DNA from: Candidatus Nitrosopolaris nunavutensis
GTDB lineage: Archaea; Thermoproteota; Nitrososphaeria; Nitrososphaerales; Nitrososphaeraceae
Assembly: GCA_002501855.1 (NCBI GenBank)
Contig: DAOM01000295.1
Coordinates: 1 to 11,246 of the forward strand
DNA: 11,246 nt
Direction of reading: 5' to 3'
A program made the position numbers and the translations under genes. The notes beneath the pieces were generated by a model. It was given only the letters and a program-made list of their open reading frames with translations, had not been told where the DNA came from and searched no databases. Each line of letters opens with the position of its first letter. The first letter of the stretch is position 1. Below, one piece after another: positions 1-7,460 of the stretch.

Positions 1-16
1 GCTGATGATTTCTCCG

Positions 17-559
17 ATGGCTAAAGACGCGAAACGAAAGAGTGAAAGTGAGAGCATCACTTTTAGGGTTCAAAGGAACGTTTTAGATAAATTGCGTGCA
101 GAAGCAGAAAGGAAAATGGAAAGTGTTAACATACTAGGGAATCAAATCTTCAAAGAATATGTAGACTGGCATTCTCCTGCAGCAGTAGCTGGAATGATGT
201 ATACTTCGAAAAAAAACCTTGTTCGAATAATGGATAAGCTGACAGAAGAACAGATAAACCAAATTGTAGACGAGCATTTGAAGGATGAATTCGTTGGTCA
301 GGTTGAAATGATAACTGGAGAATACAATATAATCTCATACTTAAGAGCTATAGAAAATTGGATGTCAGCGTCAAGTATACACTACAGGCATGATGTAAAA
401 GATCAGATCCACATTTACGTAATTCTACATGAGATGGGAAAAAAGTGGTCTTATTTTTTTGAATGTTGGTTCAAAGGAGCATTTAAAACTTTGAAAGCTA
501 AGGATGCAGAAGTCAATGCAACAGATGACACAATAGTACTCAAACTTAGCATAGACTAA
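17..559 (+). CDS. Ribbon-helix-helix-like protein with C-terminal domain of unknown function
   Basis: A 180-residue protein read from the ATG at 17; an in-frame ATG at 5 would add four residues, and the true start may be either. Residues about 13-51 have the pattern of a ribbon-helix-helix DNA-binding fold: a short strand (SITFRVQRNVLDKL) followed by two amphipathic helices around KLRAEAERKMESVNILGNQ. The remaining ~130 residues are mixed alpha/beta, rich in aromatic residues near 120-150 (KKWSYFFECWF), and I do not recognise them. Similar layouts are common in Nitrososphaeria, where they are usually left as hypothetical or putative regulators. By family analogy it may bind DNA as a dimer with the C-terminal part sensing a ligand or partner; that is inference. 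No signal peptide or membrane segment is visible. Confidence 0.8.
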   Translation: MAKDAKRKSESESITFRVQRNVLDKLRAEAERKMESVNILGNQIFKEYVDWHSPAAVAGMMYTSKKNLVRIMDKLTEEQINQIVDEHLKDEFVGQVEMITGEYNIISYLRAIENWMSASSIHYRHDVKDQIHIYVILHEMGKKWSYFFECWFKGAFKTLKAKDAEVNATDDTIVLKLSID

Positions 560-620
560 GAAGGCTTTGCATCACAAAGACAGCAACACCTGCCACTTTT
601 TTGGTGAAGGAAAGTAATTT

Positions 621-635
621 GAGTAATATAATATC
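621..635 (+). promoter_or_regulatory. TATA-like box for the small ORF at 659
   Basis: The AT-only stretch around TAATATAATATC is centred about 30 bases before the ATG at 659, the spacing expected for a leaderless archaeal transcript. It is the main reason to prefer the plus-strand ORF and the ATG at 659 over the ATG at 638, which would lie too close to the box. Confidence 0.4.
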
Positions 636-658
636 AAATGACAATCACAATTGTGCAC

Positions 659-907
659 ATGAATAATCAAAAAACCAACCCCAGGCGGAGTATCAATTGT
701 ATAATGAGCAAGTTAACAGGAAACCATAGGTTTGAGACCCTAAAAATGCCAATTAGTGATAGAGTGGGGGTTTTATTTACAATCTGTGCCAAGTGCTTGT
801 CTAATAAAGTCGAAATTGAAGTAGGTAGACTGAAGACTACCAAATCAATCAGCGTACCACCCATCGCTGCAAGCACAACTTTTGCTATAAAAGGTAATCC
901 AAAATAG
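659..907 (+). CDS. Possible small protein of unknown function
   Basis: An 82-residue ORF with ordinary, mostly polar composition, two cysteines in a CAKC pattern (about residue 43-46) and a basic C-terminus. No signal peptide or recognisable domain. A TATA-like box lies about 30 bases before this ATG, and the HAD phosphatase begins 37 bases after its stop on the same strand, so the two might be co-transcribed. The ATG at 638 in the same frame is an alternative start. A 109-codon minus-strand ORF (667-996) covers the same bases, but its only long version starts inside the HAD gene and lacks a promoter. No family is recognised, so this could still be non-coding. Confidence 0.42.
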   Translation: MNNQKTNPRRSINCIMSKLTGNHRFETLKMPISDRVGVLFTICAKCLSNKVEIEVGRLKTTKSISVPPIAASTTFAIKGNPK

Positions 908-944
908 CTAATTATTATTATTGTTATTCTTATTTTTTTGTTAC

Positions 945-1649
945 ATGAGGGCAATAATCTTTGACATGGATGGTGTGTTAGTAGAATCCATGCCATTTCA
1001 TTACCAAGCTATGAAGATAGCAATTAAAGAACTAGCCAATATTGATTTGGATAAAAGCAGATTCTATTTGCTTGAGGGGATGCCTATTACCGAAATGGCA
1101 CTAGAAATATTGAAGATCAAAGGATATGTTGATGCTAAAAATATAACGAAGAAGGATATTCAAATGTCAGAAAATGTAGCTAAAAGAAAGAAAGAGCTAT
1201 TTAAGCAAACAAATGTAATACCAAAACCCTTTGTTGGTGTCAGAGAATTAATAACCAATACTTTGTCAGGGTGTTCAAAAGCTGTTGTAAGTGGTTCAGC
1301 AAAAGAAGAGGTTGATACAATCATAGATGAAATATTTGGAAAAGATGCCTTTAACATTATAATTGATGGTGACCAATTTGAAGGAAAAGGTAAGCCTGAT
1401 CCGGCATCATTCGAAGTAGCATTGCAAAGACTAAATGTAAGACCTTCTGATGCAGTAGCAGTAGAGAATGCCCCGCTTGGTGTTAAAGCGGCTAAAAGTG
1501 CCGGTATTCCATGTATTCTTACATTAAATACATCACCTCTTGCAATATCCGACTTTAAGGGTTTGATATCGGAAGACCGCGTATTTGAGGATACAAGCTC
1601 AGCTGGGAACTTTCTAAGCAATTGGTGTCATTCTTCCTCTGAAGTTTGA
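945..1649 (+). CDS. HAD-superfamily phosphatase, beta-phosphoglucomutase-like (subfamily IA)
   Basis: A 234-residue cytoplasmic hydrolase or phosphomutase. All four HAD motifs are visible: motif I FDMDGVLVES with nucleophile Asp7 and acid/base Asp9; motif II VVSGS with Ser116; motif III around Lys150 (GKGKPDP); motif IV VENAPLGVKAAKSAG with Glu174. The helical insert between motifs I and II (about residues 15-90) is the type 1 cap of the family that includes beta-phosphoglucomutase and phosphoglycolate phosphatase. These enzymes act through a phospho-aspartate intermediate on small phosphorylated metabolites; the substrate cannot be read from sequence. The start is the ATG directly before motif I; the in-frame ATG at 921 would add eight residues ahead of the core strand, which is atypical. 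Upstream DNA is AT-rich with a T-run and no Shine-Dalgarno site. It converges with the oxidoreductase at 1717. Confidence 0.92.
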   Translation: MRAIIFDMDGVLVESMPFHYQAMKIAIKELANIDLDKSRFYLLEGMPITEMALEILKIKGYVDAKNITKKDIQMSENVAKRKKELFKQTNVIPKPFVGVRELITNTLSGCSKAVVSGSAKEEVDTIIDEIFGKDAFNIIIDGDQFEGKGKPDPASFEVALQRLNVRPSDAVAVENAPLGVKAAKSAGIPCILTLNTSPLAISDFKGLISEDRVFEDTSSAGNFLSNWCHSSSEV

Positions 1650-1716
1650 GTACGTTCAAAATGTTGCTCAATCTAAAGATTCAGCTTACTAGGAGCGATT
1701 AATATTCTTCTCGCTT

Positions 1717-2652
1717 TTACCTAGCAAATTTGGAAAGCTGTTTGGAAATATCAATCATCTTGGCTACATCCTTTCCTATTGGCACAAAATTATAACCAAA
1801 TATTATATGATCAACTCCCATACCTTTTACTCTTTGTATATCGCTTCCTATTTCGTCAATAGTTCCGGATAACGGAAATCTATTTTTATCATCCTTGGAT
1901 GATTGACCCTCTCTAACGTTTGGATATGTCAGCATTATGGTTCGGAAATTATCGGGATTCTTATTCGATTTACTTGCGTTGCCCTTTATGGTGTTTATAC
2001 AATTTTCAGTATATTCCAAAGGACCTCCGACAACGCCTAGCCAGCCATTAATGTCATATTTTACTATTCTAGCAAATGTTTTAGGACTGAAGCCTCCAAG
2101 ATAAATCGGAGGATGTGGTTTTTGAATAGGCTTGGGCTCAATTTCTGAAGCCGGGATATTGTAATATTTTCCTTTAAATTCTATGACATCATCGGTCCAT
2201 ATCTTCTTCATTACTTGGAGAAACTCGTCTGCTCTTTCTCCTCTGTTAGTAAATGGAATATTAGAAGCTTCATACTCATCTTTAGACCAACCTAGGCCAA
2301 GGCCAGATATTACCCTACCTTGTGATAAAACATCTAGTGTAGCATATCTTTTTGCAAGCAATATCGGTGTATAAAAGAACATATCTATGACGGCTGTTCC
2401 TAATGAAATCTTGCTTGTATTAGCAGCTACGTATACCAAAACATCAAGTGGGTCTAACACAGTCCTATATTCAACCGGAAGGCTCCCGTCAGGTGATGCT
2501 GGATATGGTGTTTGAGGACTTAATGGCCTAAGAATTCTTGTGATAGTCCATAACGAATCAAAATCTTCTTTCTCAGCTTGAGTTGCCAACTGAATTACGT
2601 TTTCTCTTGTTGCTTGTGGACCAAGGTTGGGTAGCGTAATGCCAACTTTCAT
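1717..2652 (-). CDS. LLM-class (luciferase-like) F420/flavin-dependent oxidoreductase
   Basis: A 311-residue protein of the bacterial-luciferase-like TIM-barrel superfamily, full length for the group. Seen in order: first barrel strand MKVGITLPNLG; KISLGTAVIDMFFYTPILLAKRYATL in two parts (about 81-106), the typical LGT...P..LAK segment; LSQGRVISGLGLGWSKDE (109-126), the family signature; the helical RADEFLQVMKKIW region; KPIQKPHPPIYLGG (174-187), another hallmark; and a final strand GVDHIIFGY (279-287). Members bind F420 or FMN and oxidise or reduce diverse small molecules. F420 use is likely because Nitrososphaeria make F420, but it is not shown here. No signal peptide, so cytoplasmic. The gene stands alone, convergent with the HAD gene 67 bases away, with its own TATA-like box upstream. 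Confidence 0.93.
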   Translation of the reverse strand: MKVGITLPNLGPQATRENVIQLATQAEKEDFDSLWTITRILRPLSPQTPYPASPDGSLPVEYRTVLDPLDVLVYVAANTSKISLGTAVIDMFFYTPILLAKRYATLDVLSQGRVISGLGLGWSKDEYEASNIPFTNRGERADEFLQVMKKIWTDDVIEFKGKYYNIPASEIEPKPIQKPHPPIYLGGFSPKTFARIVKYDINGWLGVVGGPLEYTENCINTIKGNASKSNKNPDNFRTIMLTYPNVREGQSSKDDKNRFPLSGTIDEIGSDIQRVKGMGVDHIIFGYNFVPIGKDVAKMIDISKQLSKFAR

Positions 2653-2675
2653 AGTTGACTTGGAGTAGTACTATT

Positions 2676-2686
2676 CATATAAAAAG
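2676..2686 (-). promoter_or_regulatory. TATA-like box of the LLM oxidoreductase
   Basis: On the minus strand this reads CTTTTTATATG, centred about 29 bases before the ATG at 2652. That spacing predicts a leaderless transcript. A second, stronger-looking minus-strand box (TTATAAAATG, around 2723-2732) lies further upstream inside the foldable segment. Confidence 0.5.
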
Positions 2687-2718
2687 ACTCCAGTATATAG
2701 AGAGAATATCATTCAGCG

Positions 2719-2787
2719 GTGGCATTTTATAAGAGTGGATAAAATGTGTGTGTCTCCTCCTCGGCCCCCGCGAAAAATGAGCCACTG
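2719..2787. other. GC-rich segment with long-range stem potential; possible structured RNA
   Basis: In AT-rich intergenic DNA, GTGGC plus ATTTT (2719-2728) can pair with AAAAT (2774-2778) plus GCCAC (2781-2785), leaving a two-base GA bulge. The stem extends by a G-T and a C-G pair. The enclosed loop carries a C/G-rich core (CTCCTCCTCGGCCCCCGCG). Local GC-rich islands in AT-rich archaea often mark structured RNAs, but no known family is recognised and the strand is undetermined. Confidence 0.25.
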
Positions 2788-2827
2788 ATAGTATCCTGCA
2801 GCAGAATCTTGTAGCTTGAATTCGAGT

Positions 2828-3040
2828 CTACTTTTCTCTTATTTTAATGACAAAATGTCTTGGTCTTTCTGGAGATCCTATGGTTTGATCTTCGAGAGCT
2901 TCGAACATCATGCCAGAGAATGGAGATGTAAATTGCTTACGGATTTGGTCATACTTCCATGTATGCCCATTGGTCATTCTAAAAGCACATTGACATTCAG
3001 CCAGAGTATCAAAATTCGGTCTATTGATTTCGTTTAACAA
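2828..3040 (-). CDS. Possible small protein of unknown function (TTG start)
   Basis: A 70-residue ORF with plausible protein-like composition. It contains a CQC pair near residue 16-18, the segment TNGHTWKYDQIRKQF (about 23-37) and a proline/arginine-rich C-terminus. The only start near the 5' end is TTG at 3040, with an in-frame stop a few codons upstream; an internal ATG gives a 49-residue version. A weak TATA-like TGTATAAAG lies about 50 bases before the TTG. The opposite strand holds a similar-sized ORF (2816-3037) with less convincing composition. No family is recognised. It may be a real small gene or the last piece of a decayed one, given the remnant-like frames just upstream. Confidence 0.38.
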   Translation of the reverse strand: MLNEINRPNFDTLAECQCAFRMTNGHTWKYDQIRKQFTSPFSGMMFEALEDQTIGSPERPRHFVIKIREK

Positions 3041-3095
3041 CCCTAGCCAACTACCAAGTTATGGTGTAATGCTTCAGCATAGGATCACTTTATAC

Positions 3096-3285
3096 AAACT
3101 TCAAGGTGGGTTAAAACACATGCTGCCTATTGCATCGCTACAACCCTGGTGAGTATGACCGCCATTAATTGCTACACCGCCGAGTTGGATAGTTGCTGAA
3201 ACTCTACTGCTCTATCTTGTGGTGTAGGAACATTAACCCTACCGCAACAGCAAACTGTGTTATAGCGATTGTTAGATATTAAAGT
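3096..3285 (-). pseudogene. Possible remnant of a small exported protein
   Basis: On the minus strand one frame gives a hydrophobic stretch (LTIAITQFAVAVGLMFL, roughly 3223-3275) that ends in a stop. A second frame just downstream gives SATIQLGGVAINGGHTHQG and then CSDAIGSMCFNPP before a TGA near 3100. Joined by a single frameshift they would make a signal-like segment plus a short cysteine-containing mature part. No ATG precedes it and no family is recognised, so this may be chance. Nothing else gene-like was seen from 3041 to 3590. Confidence 0.18.
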
Positions 3286-3590
3286 TCTACCGATAAGTTT
3301 AATTTAGAAGGGCGAATTTTATTTCGGAACATTTCGAGAGATTTATCAATTGTCCTTCAATTTAGCCACACATTTGCTAGCTCCTATTGCAGTTACTACG
3401 TACGACAAGCATAATCCCTCTTACTTGTATTGTAAACATTAAGAGAAAAATTACGATATAGATAAGATAACATTTGAAATGCAGCGGAATTCTTCATTGA
3501 AATGTTCAGCAAAGTCTTTAGTTGCACTAATAAGGAAATCCTTCAGATACCGGTTTAGCAAGTCTTGTTAAATTCATGTAGTTACCTAAC

Positions 3591-3600
3591 CCATTTATCT
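3591..3600 (+). promoter_or_regulatory. TATA-like box of the His-tailed peptide gene
   Basis: CCATTTATCT is centred about 26 bases before the ATG at 3622, matching the archaeal TATA position for a leaderless or near-leaderless transcript. Confidence 0.45.
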
Positions 3601-3621
3601 AATGGAATAAGGTGGACACTA

Positions 3622-3795
3622 ATGCATTCACAGACAAACATCACCTTCAGTATAGTGGCCATTGCGGCACCAGTCGTACTGTTTGCCACAGGACCCATAG
3701 TTGGAAACTACGCATTTGCTTCGTCAGAGCAGTCCTACCATCACTGCTATCACCACCACCATCATCATCACTACCACAAAAACTACAACAACTAA
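3622..3795 (+). CDS. Small exported His-rich peptide
   Basis: A 57-residue precursor. Residues 1-33 look like a Sec signal peptide: a short polar start, a hydrophobic core (FSIVAIAAPVVLFATGPIVG) and an AFA cleavage site. The mature part would be only 24 residues with ten histidines, including seven in a row, plus one cysteine, four tyrosines and an Asn-rich end. Such a sequence should bind transition metals such as copper, nickel or zinc; that is inference from composition. Ammonia oxidisers depend on copper, so a copper-handling role is attractive but unproven. The ATG at 3622 is chosen because the signal peptide starts there and a TATA-like box lies 26 bases upstream. An in-frame ATG at 3565 would add 19 residues with no signal-like character. 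A hairpin and T-run follow the gene. Confidence 0.68.
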   Translation: MHSQTNITFSIVAIAAPVVLFATGPIVGNYAFASSEQSYHHCYHHHHHHHYHKNYNN

Positions 3796-3813
3796 ACGCG
3801 AAAACTCAAAGAC

Positions 3814-3857
3814 GTTGGTAATAGAAAAGACCAACTAAAATTATTTTTTTATTTTTA
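3814..3857 (+). terminator. Hairpin and T-rich terminator after the His-tailed peptide gene
   Basis: GTTGGT (3814-3819) pairs with ACCAAC (3830-3835) across a 10-base loop. It is followed by a T-rich tract (TTATTTTTTTATTTTT, 3841-3856). T-runs alone terminate archaeal transcription; the hairpin may help. Confidence 0.55.
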
Positions 3858-4107
3858 CCAGAGAAAATTGATGTATATCATGCACTGGGAGCCTTAAGCT
3901 ACAGAAATTACTTACTTACTTTATTTTCTCGTCAGAAGACTTCATACAACGGATCAATGGCAAACGGAATCTAGTAATTGGTGTGATAAGGCTTCTCCTG
4001 CAAGTAAGATATATCATACTTTTAAAGAACATGGGAGTACAGAAATGGCATCTTTACTTTTTCTTGATTCAAATGCCCGTGGCCGAGTATTCTTAAAAAC
4101 TCACAAT

Positions 4108-5090
4108 TTAGCATCCAAAAAATTCTGACGCTAGGAATTTTTAAAACAGAATGAGTTTGTGACATTATTATATACCAAAGCAGCCAGATTAATCACCTTA
4201 AAGCCATTGTCATGTAGATATTCATTCCTTCAGCAAAAGAGAGATACATAGTACTGTATTGAACCCCACTGTTATCGATCCAGTGATATATTATTATTGG
4301 AATAGTATCTAGCGGTTGCCCTGGTCTGTTGTATTTGTCTTGGCCACTAACGACTTGAATGAATCTATTATGCTTTTGTTTATCATTATACAAATAGGCT
4401 ATTCTATCATAATCGTGGCTCCAACCTTGATCGCAAAGAGAGAAACATCAGCGGATAGTTTCCCGATCTAGGATAAGTGTAATCCTGGGAGACTTTTTTG
4501 ACTACTGTTACGGTATCTTTACCATTCTCAAACGGGTACGCAATGGTCGTTGTTGGAATCCCGTGGTTAACGAGACATTGCTTCGAGCTACCAATTTCGT
4601 AATTCAACTATCGGACATATTCGTCATATTTCGTAGGTGATTCATGGTATGAGCCCCTATCATCTCCCTTTGTTTGTATAAAGTAAGTACATCAGTCCAA
4701 TTGATTTGTTCAACTCCTTTTCCAGCGAAGTTAACGATAGAAGTTGAATTCATTTGCTTTGCTGATTTTCCTACGAAATTGCAGACTATAAAGAAAGTTG
4801 CCTTAAAGCCATATTTATCTAGTACGGGTTTTGCGTTTGCGAATTGACTCTTGTATCCATCATCAAAATTTATGATTGCTATCCTGGTGGCAAATCCGCG
4901 ACCAACGCCACCATTACTACTAAAGCTGCTGGCGGGAAAAAAGTTGTTAGTGTTAGTGATAAAGTTTTGTAAAATAGCCTTTGAATTATGCATAGACCGT
5001 TGGTTCTGCTGAAACTAGTAGTATCATACCTGGCAAAAAGACAGCCAGGATTAGAGTTACAGCTGGAAGAACAACAACAATTCTTGACAA
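4108..5090 (-). pseudogene. Polysaccharide deacetylase (NodB family), broken by four frameshifts
   Basis: Reading the minus strand from a TTG at 5090 gives a signal peptide (LSRIVVVLPAVTLILAVFLP, then an AEPTVYA end) that runs into a stop near 4988. One base of shift restores the main frame (NSKAILQNF onward to 4604), which holds the NodB motif NFDDGYKSQF, DKYGFKATFFIVCNF and the metal motif region GAHTMNH. A second shift at about 4606 leads to LNYEIGSSKQCLVNHGI and AYPFENG. A third near 4435 leads to LCDQGWSHDYDRIAYLYN and TIPIIIYHW, which carries the catalytic His motif. A fourth near 4220 leads to YLHDNGFKVINLAALVYN and a stop at 4108. The order matches the intact paralogue at 8019-9317 throughout, without its Ser-rich linker. 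The shifts alternate +1 and -1. Assembly error is possible, but four in one gene between intact neighbours favours true decay. Confidence 0.88.
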
Positions 5091-5173
5091 AATTTATCAA
5101 GCCTCAAATACGAATAATACACACGATATAGTGCCACATTTGAACATCTCCCCGATACGTGGTAATACTATCA

Positions 5174-5938
5174 TCAACAGTTTACATGGTCCAGATGTGG
5201 TGGTTGTGGAGCTGTGCCCGAATTCGCAAGCTTCCATTGATTGGCCGATGAGACAGCATTAACGTCACAACTAGATATTGCCATTTTTTCATAGTTAATC
5301 GCTGGGGCCATGATATCTCCTTTGAAATTAGCATGACCGATTCCAAGAGCATGACCAATCTCATGCATTGCTATTTGTTTTACCAGAGATGTCCCAAAAG
5401 AAGACCCAAAAGCAGCTGTGGCTATAGTTATTTGGGCACTATTTATGAGTCCATTACTACCATGGAGTATTGTTTCTCCCACTATGTCGGTATGCCCACT
5501 ACCCCTGACGGAACCTATACCATTGACCTGGTTGTGACCACCGCCGCCGCTTCCTCCATTCTGAAAATTCAGTGTTATGTTAGCACTGTTTTTGTCTGAA
5601 ACTTCTGTAAATTGGAGTCCATTGACATTTGAAGCCCATTCATTCAGTGCTTCAACAACTGCTTGTTTAGATGAAGCATCACCACCGCTTATTATGTATG
5701 TTAACTGTCCTGCTGCAAATTTATTATCCCAAGCACAACAGACATTTATAGAAGGAGATATTGAAAAGAAATTCTTATTATTCTTGCTGTTAGTTATAGG
5801 GTGAAAATGATTATGATGTATTGATGACGCCGATGCCTGTTGAATAACAACAGCAAAAATGTATGAGACACTAGAAGATAGGATCAAAGATGCTACGAGC
5901 AATAGCGGGAGAGCGGTCAATCTGTGCGGCAAGAGCAA
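5174..5938 (-). CDS. Secreted matrixin-type zinc metalloprotease (M10-like)
   Basis: A 254-residue exported protease precursor. Residues 1-38 form a signal peptide with a long hydrophobic core (PLLLVASLILSSSVSYIFAV) and a probable ASA cleavage site. The zinc site HEIGHALGIGH (192-202) gives the three His ligands and catalytic Glu193. It is followed by the Met-turn DIMAP (Met210), so this is a metzincin of the matrixin type. The catalytic domain (about 78-225) includes the usual helix (ALNEWASNVNGLQFTEV) and the calcium-binding-like Gly-rich loop (GGSGGGGH). There is no recognisable pro-domain with a cysteine switch. It should cut extracellular proteins or peptides; the substrate is unknown. 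The only upstream start is TTG at 5938, before an in-frame TGA, with a TATA-like box about 30 bases upstream. It precedes the broken deacetylase on the same strand by 83 bases. Confidence 0.9.
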   Translation of the reverse strand: MLLPHRLTALPLLLVASLILSSSVSYIFAVVIQQASASSIHHNHFHPITNSKNNKNFFSISPSINVCCAWDNKFAAGQLTYIISGGDASSKQAVVEALNEWASNVNGLQFTEVSDKNSANITLNFQNGGSGGGGHNQVNGIGSVRGSGHTDIVGETILHGSNGLINSAQITIATAAFGSSFGTSLVKQIAMHEIGHALGIGHANFKGDIMAPAINYEKMAISSCDVNAVSSANQWKLANSGTAPQPPHLDHVNC

Positions 5939-5963
5939 TCTAATAGAGTAAATTAATCAATTT

Positions 5964-5973
5964 CATATATATT
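5964..5973 (-). promoter_or_regulatory. TATA-like box of the matrixin gene
   Basis: On the minus strand this reads AATATATATG, centred about 30 bases before the TTG start at 5938. It supports the TTG as the true start and a leaderless transcript. Confidence 0.5.
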
Positions 5974-6180
5974 CTTTGTAGTTAGCCTACCAACGTATTG
6001 GTTTTTTAAATTTTTATAGCGGTCCCCAATCCTAAATTTGCCTTTTGCTCCTTTTACGGTGTTACAATTATTACAGACTGAGCAGATCTCGCTCAATAAT
6101 TGCCTTTAGTAACCTTCAGTAACCGCAAGGTATGTCTGGAAGTTTCTCTTTACTTCTAGGCATAACGAACAAACTATCAT

Positions 6181-7320
6181 CTAATCTCTAGGCGGAATAA
6201 TTTCTCGTGCGTTGCAAGCATAAAAGTCAACACTTTCAAAACCATCAACTCTTACTGTCGTAGGCACCCCACCCGCCCAATTTACGATTTCTCGATATTT
6301 TTTACCATTTCCTCGGTCAATATGTTCTGAATACAATCGATAATCATTTTTCAATGTACCATTAGTATTAAAGGGGTCAGGGTCAATGTAGCATCTATTT
6401 GTTGTTGTGGTGTTTAGTGTATTATTATTATCATCATTATTATTCCAACTAGTGGTCTTCATACCAAACCATTTTCCTTCCTCAAAGAAAAATTCAACCA
6501 ATGGCTGTAATTCTTGATACTCATACGAAGGATGGACCAATTCTTTAGCCCATCTTGCGGAATTTCCCGAATCTTGAGTTGAAACATCAAGTTGAATACA
6601 AGCTGCTTGCTCGGGTCTATCTCCATGATGACCACCACCACGCATTTTTATACAGCATTCTGCTTTGTGGCCCACTTTTGTGTGTACCCTCATAATAACG
6701 GTCACTTCGTGATTTTTCAAATCCTTTTCGCTTCCGATATATCCTTTATCCCTTGCACCCTTCCAGTCGTAAATTTGTATTGTAGTTGATGCGAACATGT
6801 TCAGTCGGCAACTCTTCGCATGTTCGCCACTACTTCTATAGGTTATGTCTCCAGAAAATACATTCCAAAATTCTATATTATCTTCTTTTTTCTTGACAAA
6901 TCTATAATGGCTGTCAGTTGTAAAGCTTTTCAGATTGTTAGGATTCTGCTTTTCTAGTATGAACTGAGAACCATTAGCGTTAGTTGGAAAAAGCATTATT
7001 GTTCCGTCTTTGTAAATAGCATTTCCCATTGTAAGCTCCGACCTTGTTTTTGATTGTAATATTGCTGGTCTGGCGGTCGTTTGTAAAGTGTCATTAGTCT
7101 TTTGTTTTGCATCATTATTTCTATACAATATTCGTCTTACCCGGTCTTTCCAGCTCGAAAATGACATATTCAATATTGACGCGTAACTAGTATATCCTCT
7201 TAGCGTCTTTGCCTCTTTCTTTTGCTCCTCATAATTGATAAGCGTCTTATAACAATTTAGAGCAGCAGATCTAGACTTCATTACAATCGAGTAATTTGCA
7301 AGAAATAAGGTACAACGCAT
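6181..7320 (-). CDS. Uncharacterised 379-residue protein, possible jelly-roll carbohydrate-binding or lyase fold
   Basis: No family is recognised with certainty. Residues about 135-375 alternate in short beta-like strands with many aromatic, Gly and Asn residues: FWNVFSGDITYRSSG, TTIQIYDWKGARDKGYIG, HEVTVIMRVHTKVGHKAECC, IKMRGGGHHGDRPEQAACIQLDV, and VRVDGFESVDFYACN at the end. This resembles concanavalin-A-like jelly-roll proteins, including polysaccharide lyases and LamG-like modules, but no catalytic set can be assigned. A low-complexity Asn/Asp/Thr insert lies at 291-308. Residues 1-97 are basic and helical and look unlike the rest; internal ATGs at residues 14, 52 and 98 are alternative starts. 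No clear signal peptide is seen from any of them, which is odd if the protein acts on external polysaccharide. It lies 242 bases upstream of the matrixin gene on the same strand; that gap holds no gene. Confidence 0.8.
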   Translation of the reverse strand: MRCTLFLANYSIVMKSRSAALNCYKTLINYEEQKKEAKTLRGYTSYASILNMSFSSWKDRVRRILYRNNDAKQKTNDTLQTTARPAILQSKTRSELTMGNAIYKDGTIMLFPTNANGSQFILEKQNPNNLKSFTTDSHYRFVKKKEDNIEFWNVFSGDITYRSSGEHAKSCRLNMFASTTIQIYDWKGARDKGYIGSEKDLKNHEVTVIMRVHTKVGHKAECCIKMRGGGHHGDRPEQAACIQLDVSTQDSGNSARWAKELVHPSYEYQELQPLVEFFFEEGKWFGMKTTSWNNNDDNNNTLNTTTTNRCYIDPDPFNTNGTLKNDYRLYSEHIDRGNGKKYREIVNWAGGVPTTVRVDGFESVDFYACNAREIIPPRD

Positions 7321-7420
7321 TTTTCAAGAGAGTAAGCGCAGAAATATGTCCATGGATAAAAAATTGGATGATTACTCAAGATCGTTTTAGCGCAACCTAA
7401 TTCTGTAGCTATAATACCCA

Positions 7421-7430
7421 CCTCATAAAA
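7421..7430 (+). promoter_or_regulatory. TATA-like box of the small two-cysteine peptide gene
   Basis: CCTCATAAAA is centred about 34 bases before the ATG at 7461, which would give a leader of only a few bases. Confidence 0.4.
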
Positions 7431-7460
7431 AGATGTTTGTGGTTTTCGTAGTGAAAATAC

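Noticed and set aside
667..996. 109-codon hydrophobic minus-strand ORF overlapping the small ORF at 659-907
   Set aside because: Its long form begins inside the HAD gene, it lacks a promoter-like box, and the plus-strand ORF has a well-placed TATA-like box. Hydrophobicity can arise from the complement of polar codons.
2810..2842. TTCGAGTC-like T-loop sequence suggesting a tRNA
   Set aside because: No acceptor, D or anticodon stems can be assembled around it; the short GTAG/CTAC pairing is not a tRNA arm in context.
6420..6450. Trinucleotide-like repeat (ATT/ATC runs) as a microsatellite
   Set aside because: It encodes the Asn/Asp low-complexity insert of the 379-residue protein in frame and is imperfect, so it is best explained as coding low complexity.
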